DNA from: Saprospiraceae bacterium
Lineage (GTDB): Bacteria; Bacteroidota; Bacteroidia; Chitinophagales; Saprospiraceae
Assembly (NCBI GenBank): GCA_013361075.1
Contig: JABWAJ010000011.1
Span: 1 to 25,710 of the forward strand
DNA: 25,710 bases
Reading direction: 5' to 3'
Position numbers and translations under genes: made by a program. This document shows positions 6,801 through 13,759 of this stretch, one piece after another (within the stretch, counting starts at the first letter, position 1; each line of letters begins with the position of its first letter). The notes beneath the pieces were generated by a model. That model saw only the letters and a program-made list of their open reading frames with translations, did no database searches and had not been told where the DNA came from.

Positions 6801-9243
6801 CGACAATATTGCCCGGGGCGTTCGGATAACAGCTGGATAACATGGCAATGGCAGCATTGCCGGTGCTTCGGATTTGGGCACCGTCGTTGCTGGTATTGCC
6901 CCAGATGATACAATTTTTAAAAACTAAGCTGTCACTGCCGGTCGACTGGTTGTGAATGGCGCTGGCGATAGTTGCCTGATTGCCGCTAAAGGTACAGTTG
7001 GTAAAGGATTGGTTAACTTCCCCGAGGTTGGATATGGCACCGCCAAAGCTGGCTTCATTCCCACTGAAAAGGCAGTTCGTGAAGCTGGGACTGCTTTCAT
7101 GGCTATATACTGCTGCACCAAAACTGGCCGTATTTCCCGAAAAAATGCAATTAAAAAAAGCAGGCGTCGAATTCTGGTAATTCCGGACACCTCCGCCAAA
7201 ATTGGAATCGTTCCCTGTAAATGTACAGGTACTCACCACCGGAGAGCTCATGGCATTGTACATTCCCGATTTTTCATTGCCCACAAAAGAACAATTGGTG
7301 ATGATGGGGTGGCTGTTTCGCCAATTGAACAGGCCCCCTCCGAAAATTGATCCAAAGTTGTTTTGGAAGGTGCAGTTGCGAATGACCGGGCTTCCGCCTT
7401 CGTTATAAATCCCCCCGCCACATCCGCGCGGATAATTTACAGACTGTTCAGGCGAGCGGCCATCCCGGATGATCACACCATCGAGCAGGGCACTGTTATC
7501 TGTTCCACTAGCAAAAACAACGGTATAGCTATTGTCTTCCGGTGAGTCTACAAGGCCAATATCGCCGCTGAGCACCGTCAGATAGGTTTGCCACGCACGT
7601 TGATCCAGGAGGGTTTCATTGCCGGCGAAGCCGCCATAAACCGCCAGGCCGTTGTGCAACTGGAAAGCTGCATCCCGGTTGCCTGCACTAAAGCCTTCTC
7701 CCTGGTCAGGCAAATACAAACCACGAGCAACCCATATTTCTGAAATTTCAGGACACGCGGCTCCTTTCATCAGGGCGTCCTGGAGATACTTGAAGGCACT
7801 TCCCCAACTCGTTCCGTTTCCGCCCGGGGAGGCTGCTGAATTCACATAAAGCCGGGTTACTCCAGGACATGGTACAGGCATGCTCTGGCCTTCGTAAGCA
7901 CCCATGTCAACGGTACCATGAGCAATTCGCGGGTTGCCGTCGGAGTCCGTCGGAAGACTCATTATTGGGGCATTGTTGCCGGAATTTAATGCCTGGGAAG
8001 ACGACCGCAAGCGGTAATTTCCACCTGTAGCGGGGAGGAGTTCTAATGGCAAAGGATTGATAAATAATGGATTATTAGTGATGCTGTTGGCGTCGGCCAT
8101 AAAACCTCCTCCGGTGACAACGTCATTTGCCCCATTTCTGAAGCAGGAATAGTTTAGTTGGGTACTGCCGTCATTGCTGTTCCAGACCTGGTTGCCTTCC
8201 AAATCAGCCATATTGTCCCAAATAATGCTGTTGGTGAACACACTGGCAGATGAACAACGAATGCCTCCGCCTTGTGAGAGTGCCCGATTTCCGGCAAGGG
8301 TACAATTGTAAAAGTTGACATTGCCATTGTCGTGTGTTAAACCACCGCCGAAACTGGCTTCGTTACCACTGATTATACAATTAAACAGGACAGGATTGGC
8401 ATGAACGCCGGTAATGCGCATGCCGCCGCCAAACCCGGCTTTGTTCCCCGAAATGGTACACTGCTGCAAAACAGGGGCCCCGTGTTCAGTTTCCAAACCA
8501 CCACCAAAACTGGCTTCATTGCGGCTGAAAGTACAGTGAATCAGGGTGGGGTCTGCATCGGTTGTTTGAAGCCCACCACCGTAAGCTGCCTTGTTTTCCA
8601 GAAAGGTGCAATGGGTCAGTGTCGGGTTGCCATTTTCATTGTATAGCCCGCCGCCATAGTTTCTGGCAGTATTGTTTCTGAAAATACAATTTCGAACCGT
8701 GGGGTTGCCAAACGAGTTGTGCATTCCGCCGCCTGATCGGGTAGGATCTTCCAGCGGAAAACCGCTTTCACTGGCATTGCCGCCGCGTATGGTGAAGCCG
8801 TCAAGAATGGCGGTTTCTATGTTGCCAATGCCTGTTACTACGGTATAGCTGTTGTCAAGACTATCGCCTGTGGCACCGATATCGCCGCTCAGAATGGTCT
8901 CGTTGGCTTGCCAGTTTCGTTGACTACTCTGTGTTTCCACCCCCGTGAAACCGCCGAGAATGCTTAAATTATCCAGTAGAAAAAACGTGGCATAGCGGTT
9001 GCCGGCAACTTGTGTTGCTCCAATGTCGGGAAGGTAGGTTCCTTTTGCTACCCAAATTTCCACCCCAAAATCGAGGCAGTTGGCAGACTCGGTAATGGCA
9101 TCCTGAAGATTGGGGAAGGCATCCTGCCAGGAACTGCCATTGGCTGCTCCTGTTGCAGCAACATTCACATAAATAACAGCGCAATTTTGGGCAGCAACGA
9201 TACCAGAGTGGCACAATCCCAGAAGGAGTAGCATCTTTTTCAT
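3808..9243 (-). CDS. Giant secreted protein: two beta-helix modules, ten SprB repeats, T9SS sorting tail
   Basis: An 1811-residue exported protein. Order: signal peptide (residues 1 to about 19, ending IVAAQ); a beta-helix module to about residue 450 with many GGGL...N..F..N coils; a second, clearly homologous module to about residue 890. Both modules open with a conserved YVN...NG.SW..AF..LQDA block and IWVA.G.YLP, and both end with a D.D...R......DMGAYE motif of the choice-of-anchor Q type. Ten tandem SprB repeats of about 75 residues follow (903-1653), each with a YLWSNG core and a GNYTV.VTD.NGC end. A roughly 85-residue link leads to a type A T9SS sorting domain from residue 1739 (VEVFPNPNPGSF, then LPSGVYWL and VKVVVEK at the end). 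Expected at the cell surface or released, with a likely adhesive or structural role; no catalytic motif is visible. A good promoter lies 42 bp upstream. Confidence 0.93.
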   Translation of the reverse strand: MKKMLLLLGLCHSGIVAAQNCAVIYVNVAATGAANGSSWQDAFPNLQDAITESANCLDFGVEIWVAKGTYLPDIGATQVAGNRYATFFLLDNLSILGGFTGVETQSSQRNWQANETILSGDIGATGDSLDNSYTVVTGIGNIETAILDGFTIRGGNASESGFPLEDPTRSGGGMHNSFGNPTVRNCIFRNNTARNYGGGLYNENGNPTLTHCTFLENKAAYGGGLQTTDADPTLIHCTFSRNEASFGGGLETEHGAPVLQQCTISGNKAGFGGGMRITGVHANPVLFNCIISGNEASFGGGLTHDNGNVNFYNCTLAGNRALSQGGGIRCSSASVFTNSIIWDNMADLEGNQVWNSNDGSTQLNYSCFRNGANDVVTGGGFMADANSITNNPLFINPLPLELLPATGGNYRLRSSSQALNSGNNAPIMSLPTDSDGNPRIAHGTVDMGAYEGQSMPVPCPGVTRLYVNSAASPGGNGTSWGSAFKYLQDALMKGAACPEISEIWVARGLYLPDQGEGFSAGNRDAAFQLHNGLAVYGGFAGNETLLDQRAWQTYLTVLSGDIGLVDSPEDNSYTVVFASGTDNSALLDGVIIRDGRSPEQSVNYPRGCGGGIYNEGGSPVIRNCTFQNNFGSIFGGGLFNWRNSHPIITNCSFVGNEKSGMYNAMSSPVVSTCTFTGNDSNFGGGVRNYQNSTPAFFNCIFSGNTASFGAAVYSHESSPSFTNCLFSGNEASFGGAISNLGEVNQSFTNCTFSGNQATIASAIHNQSTGSDSLVFKNCIIWGNTSNDGAQIRSTGNAAIAMLSSCYPNAPGNIVVSGGFNPDANCLTENPLFLLPVSANSAPTTAGNYRLSPCSPLINEGANDLILPGVLTDLDNEARIISSVIDMGAYEFRDTQNLQLPQISLDVVQPACSNMPTGAAMTTITGGIMPYTYLWSNGQATPGLTGLIPGNYALTVTDNNGCKVSASFSITTPSPIESAIENLQDALCGLETGQASVSVSGGTPPYAYLWSNGQMTPVADNLPGGLQMVSITDANGCLHSDTVNVPQSDAIDAFMSGELLVSCLGNDGRLSVQAGGGSGTYSYLWSNGETTETINGLSVGDYSVTVTDSLGCTAVVTTTLGAQSPFESQLVSVENISCNGLANGQATVAPVNGTAPFSFLWENGQTTANATNLTPGNHSVTLTEGNGCTTTRNVVITEPPLLEATILDFNNVSCLSTNSGTATAAGSGGTEPYAYLWNNGNMTAQVAGLEAGNYTVEITDANGCVASDTVFILPPQLPQATISALQNASACSGNDGTATVQAVSGQAPYSYLWSNGQTQPTATGLSAGSYTVVVTDAAGCTAAASATITSPPVFEAEISSIENATCNGINNGVATVTASGGTAPYIYTWDNGQTTQTATGLSPGPHTVEVLDASGCLASETITIAASILILTTVSVENSNNCFGEAEAEILVTPSNGAAPYTYLWSTGAETAGIGSLPAGTYFVSITDANGCMAVAGAIITQPELLTLTATGENGLCGNTNSSSATAQAGGGTAPYSYLWSDGQTTPTAINLAPGTYTVSVTDAKGCFAMSMVSVSAPQPLLASLVNALPASCADAADGSATVQATGGLAPYAHLWSNGQTSPTATGLLPGNYSVVIADANNCTTEVADIIINSAVPALNTNVILEGVTLSAIQNGATYQWIDCHTGLPAPGATAQVFQPEVSGSYAVLIMAGTCSSQSACFNVTVTGLETAPSAGSWPVEVFPNPNPGSFRLKLPETAQVLLFNAAGQKLWQGNFPAGSHDIDQRQLPSGVYWLHAIRKHRVETVKVVVEK
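3811..4029 (-). other. T9SS C-terminal sorting domain (type A) of the giant secreted protein
   Basis: The last 73 residues show the Por secretion-system tail pattern: VEVFPNPNPGSF at the front, an LFNAAGQKLWQG strand pair, QLPSGVYWLHA, and a basic end VKVVVEK. In known T9SS cargo this domain directs export across the outer membrane and is then removed or replaced by a surface anchor. Confidence 0.9.
4285..6537 (-). repeat. Ten tandem SprB-type repeats (about 75 codons each)
   Basis: Coding repeats inside the giant protein. Each unit has a Cys near its start, G.A.V...GG..PY.YLWSNGQ.T in the middle, then GL.PGNY.V.VTD..GC and a beta strand leading to the next unit. The tenth ends at N-S before the linker. 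The units are diverged at DNA level (no long identical runs), so the array is old rather than a recent expansion. SprB-type repeats are known from gliding adhesins and other T9SS surface proteins. Confidence 0.88.
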
Positions 9244-9284
9244 GGCTTGCTCGTTTGGTTTGAAAATTCAGCAGTTTACCGCAA

Positions 9285-9315
9285 CAAAGATCTGATCTAA
9301 ATGTATGAAAATCAA
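9285..9315 (-). promoter_or_regulatory. Putative promoter of the giant secreted protein gene
   Basis: Reading leftward there is TTG (9315-9313), a 20-bp spacer, then GATCTTTG (9292-9285), which matches the Bacteroidota -7 motif TAnnTTTG except at its first base. The ATG lies about 42 bp further on. Spacing and distance fit the phylum's housekeeping promoter. Confidence 0.5.
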
Positions 9316-9570
9316 CCCCCAACAGAGGTGGTTAAAAAAAGGGGGGATAATAGCGCCGGGGAAAAGGGGAATCCTCCTACTACTGGACATTCTCGTGCTA
9401 AGCTCTGAAGCCCCGCAATGAAAATGTCCAGTAGTAGGAGGAAACAGGATTCATCCCGAAATTTGTAAAAACCGGGAAGAAGCCCTCTGTTTGTAGCAAG
9501 ATCTAAGCTTTTTTCGACCTCTTCAGGGTTGCATGAGGTCACAATGATTTCAAGGGCTTCAAAAAAACGA
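9316..9570. other. Intergenic region without a supported gene
   Basis: These 255 bases lie between the end of the esterase gene and the promoter of the giant gene; with the promoter and leader the full gap is 327 bp. The dominant feature is the perfect inverted repeat at 9372-9442. A leftward frame is open through 9312-9707, but it overlaps most of the esterase in another frame, reads through the hairpin, and shows no recognisable domain, so I treat it as fortuitous. Confidence 0.6.
9372..9442. repeat. Perfect 20-bp inverted repeat with 31-bp spacer
   Basis: TCCTCCTACTACTGGACATT at 9372-9391 is the exact reverse complement of 9423-9442, with bases 9392-9422 between them. The pairing stops abruptly at both ends. 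As RNA on either strand it would form a 20-bp stem, stronger than an ordinary terminator and with no U-run directly after it. It lies 129 bp downstream of the esterase stop. Possible roles are transcription end or mRNA stabiliser, small non-autonomous mobile element, or dispersed palindrome; the sequence does not decide. Confidence 0.85.
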
Positions 9571-10302
9571 TCAGAACCGGGAATCGATGTAATAAGGCAG
9601 CATTGCCCGCCAGGTTTGCCAGTCGTGCGGCATGTCGGGGCCCCAAACATCGAGTTCGTGCGGAATTTCTTTGGCATGCAGGATTGCACTGAACCTGCGG
9701 GAAGCATCCGGGGTTTCCCAGTCGCCGGAGCCGGTAAGGATGTGTATGTGCTTGCTTGACCGGATGCGCGGCAAAATAAAATCGTCGTTTAGTCCGGGCA
9801 GGTACTCCATGGGAGAGTTGAAATACACGTCTTCATCATGATAGCCGTCGGTATAGGTGCTAAGGTTGTAATTGCCGCTCATGGCGATGACGCCGTTAAT
9901 GAGGTCCGGGCGCTTAAAGAACAGATTGGCAGAGTGCAGGGCACCGAATGATGCACCACAGGTAATGATTTCTGTTTCCTGGCTGGTCATGTTTCGAATA
10001 AAAGGCACAACCTCATTGTACACATATTCATTGAATTGCTGGTGTCGTATGGCTTTGTGACGCGGGTGCATCCGGTTGTTCAACCAACTTTCCGAATTGA
10101 TGCTGTTGATGGAAAAAACTTTTACTTTTCCTTCATTAATGTACCTGCTGATGGCATCAATCAGATGAAAGCGCTCATATTCCAGATAATCAGCCGCGGC
10201 GGTAGGCAAAAGCAACAAAGCGGTACCGTAATGGCCGTACATGGCTATTTCCATGTGCTTGTTCAGGCTTGGGCTGTGCCAGCCGTGGATTTCTCGTTTC
10301 AT
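9571..10302 (-). CDS. Putative esterase, alpha/beta hydrolase fold (esterase D-like family)
   Basis: A 243-residue protein with no signal peptide, so probably cytoplasmic. It fits the putative-esterase family (PF00756-like): a short beta-rich start containing HGTALLLLP-like strands, a nucleophile elbow GASFG with Ser118, Asp194 in the GSGDWE loop, and His226 in MPHDWQTW, giving a plausible Ser-Asp-His triad in the right order and spacing. SGNYNLSTYTDGYHDEDVYFNSP resembles the lid and post-nucleophile region of family members found in many Bacteroidota. The substrate cannot be told; relatives include carboxylesterases and S-formylglutathione hydrolase-like enzymes. It reads leftward as a single gene, with 227 bp to its upstream neighbour and 327 bp to its downstream one. 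Confidence 0.82.
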   Translation of the reverse strand: MKREIHGWHSPSLNKHMEIAMYGHYGTALLLLPTAAADYLEYERFHLIDAISRYINEGKVKVFSINSINSESWLNNRMHPRHKAIRHQQFNEYVYNEVVPFIRNMTSQETEIITCGASFGALHSANLFFKRPDLINGVIAMSGNYNLSTYTDGYHDEDVYFNSPMEYLPGLNDDFILPRIRSSKHIHILTGSGDWETPDASRRFSAILHAKEIPHELDVWGPDMPHDWQTWRAMLPYYIDSRF

Positions 10303-10326
10303 TTCTTAGTGCATTTGTTGTCTGCA

Positions 10327-10334
10327 CAAAGAAA
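10327..10334 (-). promoter_or_regulatory. Possible -7 element of the esterase promoter
   Basis: Reading leftward, TTTCTTTG (10334-10327) matches TAnnTTTG except at the second base and lies 24 bp before the ATG at 10302. No convincing TTG box was found at the expected spacing, so this is weak. Confidence 0.25.
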
Positions 10335-10389
10335 ACAAAAAACATTAGGATTGGAAAGACCTAATAACAGAAAGGAATTGAAAATAAGA

Positions 10390-10517
10390 GGTAAGGGGCA
10401 AGAGGCAAAAGGCGATAATTGGGAAATTTTGATTAAGGCAGAAGTTATCTTTTTAGTTCAGAATAAAACCTGCTGTTAAACAAAATAAAATTGCCTTTTG
10501 CGCTTTGCCCCTTTACC
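10390..10517. repeat. Imperfect long inverted repeat, purine-rich arms of about 27 bp
   Basis: The left arm (10390-10416) begins GGTAAGGGGCAAGAGGCAAA. The right arm (10490-10517), read on the minus strand, begins GGTAAAGGGGCAAAGCGCAA. The arms differ by a few substitutions and one extra base and enclose about 73 bp of A/T-rich DNA. The element fills the gap between the GIN-lipoprotein stop and the esterase start, so it could end transcription of the lipoprotein gene or be a dispersed intergenic repeat. The low-complexity arms (AGGCAAAAGGC) are repeat-like in themselves. Confidence 0.65.
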
Positions 10518-10529
10518 CGGCATCCCGGC

Positions 10530-11270
10530 TTAATTCGCGTTTACTACCTGGCCGGAGCCGGATATCTGAACATTGAGCGTCGGGTTGCCTTTGTAGAAAA
10601 CATCTCCGCTGCCACTGATGCGCACATCTAATTGATCGCTAACCCGTACTTCCGCGTCTCCGCTGCCGCTGATGTTCAGGTCAGCGACCCGGGATTGCAG
10701 GTTGAAGGCACGCAGGTCGCCGCTTCCGGAGATCCGGCAATTGAGTTCGTCGGCGTTTCCACTCAAAAATACCTCACCGGAGCCAGAAATGGCTGCATCA
10801 ATATCGTCTGCTTCCATTTCCACATCTATCGTGCCTGAGCCGGAGATATTCATTTCAATATCGCTAATGACCAGGGTATTTTCGCTCAGGATATCGCCGG
10901 AACCTGAAATATTCAATACAGAAATATCAGGAACTGTAATGAAAATCTTCAGGTCGCCGATACTGCGCACGCAACGATCGGTTTCGATTGTCCAAATGTT
11001 ATTGTTTACATCAAGTTCCAGTTCGTCTATGATGTTGCCATGCCCTTCCACAACGACCTCCTGCACGGGGCCCTGGGAAATCAGTACGGTGGCGGAAATT
11101 TGGAGGCTAATTCCTGTGAAGCCCGGTATAGCGAGCGTTTCGGTAACTACAGGGCCATTGCCGTCCACACAATTGAAAAAGCCGTCATCGTCGTCCACAT
11201 CAATAAAACAGCCATTGATGGTGAAAATACCTGCGATTGCCAGCATGAGCCAGCTGAGCTTTTTTCTCAT
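10530..11270 (-). CDS. Surface lipoprotein with GIN (DUF2807) auto-transporter-adhesin head domain
   Basis: A 246-residue protein. The signal sequence ends in a lipobox-like FTINGC, making Cys21 the likely lipidated residue. The next residues are strongly acidic (FIDVDDDDGFF), resembling the acidic lipoprotein export signal that sends Bacteroidota lipoproteins to the outer face of the outer membrane. The rest is a right-handed beta-helix-like GIN domain with seven copies of the SGSG turn (ISGSGD and variants) at roughly 18-25-residue spacing, from about residue 120 to the end. Members of this family are known as putative adhesin heads; a binding partner cannot be predicted. It reads leftward 84 bp after the next gene and may form part of the envelope block there. 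Confidence 0.85.
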   Translation of the reverse strand: MRKKLSWLMLAIAGIFTINGCFIDVDDDDGFFNCVDGNGPVVTETLAIPGFTGISLQISATVLISQGPVQEVVVEGHGNIIDELELDVNNNIWTIETDRCVRSIGDLKIFITVPDISVLNISGSGDILSENTLVISDIEMNISGSGTIDVEMEADDIDAAISGSGEVFLSGNADELNCRISGSGDLRAFNLQSRVADLNISGSGDAEVRVSDQLDVRISGSGDVFYKGNPTLNVQISGSGQVVNAN

Positions 11271-11354
11271 AATTTTGAAGCGTTTTTTGTTTTTAAATAA
11301 TAAAAGTCGGGTAAATCTTAATTGGGAGAGCGCGAAGCAGGATGTGTTTCCGGC

Positions 11355-11942
11355 TTATCTTCTCCAGCCAAACCATCCAAAGCGCAGGCCGAGGCCCCAC
11401 ATGGCACCACTTAAGTCTTCGTTTTTGTAGCCCAAGGCTTCGTTTGCGCCGCTGACGTGCCGATAGCTTACCGTACCGGTTAAGCGGAACCAGCGAAATA
11501 CATTGAGTTCTACGCCAACTTCAGGCGTCAGCACAAAAACCTTGTCCAAATCGTCGTACTGTTGCCCGTTGTCTTCCAGTTCAATATTGAGGGCACCCCA
11601 ACCCACACGGGCACTGCCGTAAAGGTGAACGACTTTGTGAGAAGGCACCATAAAGCCCAGCCACAAACCGCCGTGTCCGATTTCTAATTTGCGGATGTTA
11701 CCATTTTCAAGCAGGCCTTCAAAATCGCCACCGCCCATGCCGTAGCCACCGAGGAAAAAATTCCGGAAAACAAGACCGCCACCGCCCCCGGCAGAAGAGC
11801 CAAGGTCATTGTTGAGGCCTGTTTCGTACATAGGGCCGCCAAACGCGCCAACTACGCGCATGCTTCCAAAAAGAGTTTCGTGTTGTGCCGCAGCGGAAAG
11901 CATCCATCCAAGCAGTGCGAGCATCATTAACAGTCGTTTCAT
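11355..11942 (-). CDS. Small predicted outer-membrane beta-barrel protein
   Basis: A 195-residue protein with a clear signal peptide (MKRLLMMLALLGWMLSAAAQ, cleavage probably near residue 20). The mature part is glycine-rich and made of alternating amphipathic strands, such as KVVHLYGSARVGWGALNIEL, VFVLTPEVGVELNVFRWFRLTGTVSYRHV and a final AMWGLGLRFGWFGW ending in aromatics, as expected of an 8-stranded barrel. No enzymatic motif is visible and I cannot name the family. It may form an operon with the GIN lipoprotein downstream (84-bp gap). It probably has its own promoter, since a reasonable candidate lies in the 103-bp gap upstream. Confidence 0.7.
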   Translation of the reverse strand: MKRLLMMLALLGWMLSAAAQHETLFGSMRVVGAFGGPMYETGLNNDLGSSAGGGGGLVFRNFFLGGYGMGGGDFEGLLENGNIRKLEIGHGGLWLGFMVPSHKVVHLYGSARVGWGALNIELEDNGQQYDDLDKVFVLTPEVGVELNVFRWFRLTGTVSYRHVSGANEALGYKNEDLSGAMWGLGLRFGWFGWRR

Positions 11943-11977
11943 TGATGATTGATTTTAAATAGATTCATGATTTTTGA

Positions 11978-12013
11978 CAAAAGAATATAACCAACAAGCC
12001 ATTGCTTGTCAAA
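11978..12013 (-). promoter_or_regulatory. Putative promoter of the small barrel gene, with internal dyad
   Basis: Reading leftward, TTTG (12013-12010) is followed after a 22-bp spacer by TATTCTTTTG (11987-11978), a -7-like element with two extra bases; the ATG lies 35 bp on. The spacer carries ACAAGC (11994-11999) and GCTTGT (12004-12009), a 6-bp dyad with a 4-bp centre that could be an operator. Confidence 0.35.
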
Positions 12014-12045
12014 GCGTTCATCCAATACTAATGGTGGATAAGGCG

Positions 12046-13662
12046 TTAAAACCGCACGCCTGCCTGAAAGCCTACCCAGGCTTTGATGTTCGTATCTCCT
12101 CTGGTTTCATCGTATAGCGCATAGGGCGCAATTGAAGACCCAATTACTCCTGTTTCAGGATTTATTCGTTTGGAAATCAAAATATTACCAACAGGTCCGA
12201 AGAACAAACTGGCGTTTCGCCCTGGCCGTATATCTAAGGTGAGCCGCAATTGCCCCAGCAGGTTCAGTTTGTTTGTCCACTCTTCCCATTCATTGAGGTG
12301 GATGCCTACGATTTCGAAGTTGAGCAGGGTGCGCTTGCTCAACCCGACCGCGCTTCCAAACCCATAACCCAAGCCCCAGGTTGTGAAGGTGCCGCTTTGC
12401 ACCAGGTTGCTGTCTGTACTAACGGAGGCGTCGTCCCAACGAACCCCAAAATGAAAGACGTTGTAGAAGGAGCGCGCGCCGAGCTTCAGACCGAAATTTG
12501 CATAAAGCGACTCACTTGCTGAAAACTCTGTGCGGTTGTAGCCGTCCCGGACAATGTTGAGCAAACCAATTGGTGCGCCGCCGCTGATGGTATCGCTGAT
12601 GTTGATCAATCCGATCTGGAATCCCTTCACCCGCTTACCGATGTTGAGCAAGGTGCTGAACTGTCCCCAACTCACGTCGCCGGCTTTATTAAAAAGGGCC
12701 GAAGCCTGGCCGTGTACCTGGCCCCGGGCTACGTTGAAAATGCCCGAAGCTTGCACGCCTTCTGCCTTACCGCCACTGACGTTGAACAACCCGGCTGCCT
12801 GTACCCCGTCGAAATCTCCGCTAACGTTGAACAACCCGGCTGCCTGCACGCCCTGGCTTGATTCCCCGCTTACATTGAATAATCCGGCGGCCTGTGTGCC
12901 CGTCATTGCACCGCCAACCATATTGCCGAAGCCTGCAACCTGTACTCCTTTTACATCTTTGGTGATGGAGTTGAAAAAACCGCCTACCTCAAGGCCGTCA
13001 ACTCCGCCATTGGTACCCCAGAAGACATTCAATGACAAGTTGTTGGTAATCTGGTTACTGCGAAGAGCGTTTGTTCCCAAAAAAGGCAGCAGGGAAATTT
13101 GCGCAAAGCGATTTTCTTCATCCACAGAAACCGGTGGCACTACAGGCATTTCATAAGGTACCGGTTCCAATTCGATTACCCGGTTTCCTCCGGATACAGA
13201 AAATGTCTGCTTTTTATCAAGTGCGGGCATTTCCTGCTCTTTATTGCGTTTGACTTTGTGCGCAGGCACTTCCGTCACAGGGTTGGGGTGTATGGGGCTC
13301 GTTTGCCGCACCTTGCCGCGCAACGTTTCAATACTGGTCAGTTGCTGGTTTTTGCGCCGGTCTGAACGAAGTGCAACCTGATCGCCAATCGCAGCATATT
13401 CAATCGGGGTTTCGTGAAAGACTTCATTGAGCGCAGTGGACAAGGGCTGGTTTTTTACAGATACACTTACCCGGTGATCTAACGGCACGAAGTCGCGGCT
13501 ATAAGAAAACTGGACGCTATACTTGTGGCTGATGTCGCTGATGATGTTTTCAAGCGGCTCATTGGTGTAAGTAAACGTTACCTTCTGCGACAAAGACTGG
13601 CCCACAGCGCTTGTCGCAAACAAAAACATCGTGCTCATCCAAATAAACCTCACTTTGCTCAT
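12046..13662 (-). CDS. STN-domain outer-membrane protein with surface repeats
   Basis: A 538-residue exported protein (signal peptide about residues 1-22, ending SAVGQS). Residues 23-100 are a typical STN (secretin/TonB short N-terminal) domain: VTFTYTNEPLENIISDIS, YSVQFSYSRDFVPLDHRVS and a final AAIGDQVALR. In TonB-dependent transducers this periplasmic domain contacts FecR. A variable linker follows to about residue 200. Residues 223-371 hold about ten units of 15-16 residues (GVQAAGLFNVSG and variants), similar to the LA_2272-type surface repeat. The last 165 residues look like outer-membrane strands (NFGLKLGARSFYNVFHFGVRW; TTWGLGYGFGSAVG; AWVGFQAGVRF at the end). No CarboxypepD-like, plug or TonB-receptor barrel domain is present. 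It lies 97 bp downstream of fecR in the same direction, so the two probably work together. Confidence 0.82.
   Translation of the reverse strand: MSKVRFIWMSTMFLFATSAVGQSLSQKVTFTYTNEPLENIISDISHKYSVQFSYSRDFVPLDHRVSVSVKNQPLSTALNEVFHETPIEYAAIGDQVALRSDRRKNQQLTSIETLRGKVRQTSPIHPNPVTEVPAHKVKRNKEQEMPALDKKQTFSVSGGNRVIELEPVPYEMPVVPPVSVDEENRFAQISLLPFLGTNALRSNQITNNLSLNVFWGTNGGVDGLEVGGFFNSITKDVKGVQVAGFGNMVGGAMTGTQAAGLFNVSGESSQGVQAAGLFNVSGDFDGVQAAGLFNVSGGKAEGVQASGIFNVARGQVHGQASALFNKAGDVSWGQFSTLLNIGKRVKGFQIGLINISDTISGGAPIGLLNIVRDGYNRTEFSASESLYANFGLKLGARSFYNVFHFGVRWDDASVSTDSNLVQSGTFTTWGLGYGFGSAVGLSKRTLLNFEIVGIHLNEWEEWTNKLNLLGQLRLTLDIRPGRNASLFFGPVGNILISKRINPETGVIGSSIAPYALYDETRGDTNIKAWVGFQAGVRF
12550..12996 (-). 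repeat. About ten tandem 15-16-codon surface repeats
   Basis: Coding repeats, residues 223-371 of the STN protein, with the core G-[VF]-Q-x-[AG]-G-[LI]-[FI]-N-[VI]. The three central units (about 12770-12900) are nearly identical in DNA as well, sharing runs such as GTTGAACAACCCGGCTGCCTG on the plus strand with single-base differences. This suggests recent duplication or gene conversion and a region prone to copy-number change. Confidence 0.8.
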
Positions 13663-13759
13663 GCCTGGTGTATTAGTCGGTTTGGTTAATGGTTGGTTAT
13701 CAGGGGTATTGTTAGTGTATGCATGGTAACCTGTGCACCGGATTGACCTTAACGGAGCA

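Noticed and set aside
9372..9442. Integron attC site
   Set aside because: The stem is a perfect dyad without the unpaired bases or the GTTRRRY-type core site expected of attC, and no integrase or cassette array is nearby.
9312..9707. Leftward 131-codon open frame between the giant gene and the esterase
   Set aside because: It overlaps 137 bp of the esterase gene in another frame, reads through the perfect inverted repeat and shows no domain or signal peptide.
10672..11430. Rightward 252-codon open frame
   Set aside because: It is antisense to the GIN lipoprotein; its Ser/Pro-rich composition reflects the complement of the SGSG repeats.
12554..13156. Rightward 200-codon open frame with repeated PLTLNNPAACTP
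   Set aside because: It is antisense to the surface repeats of the STN protein; the repetition is inherited from the real gene.
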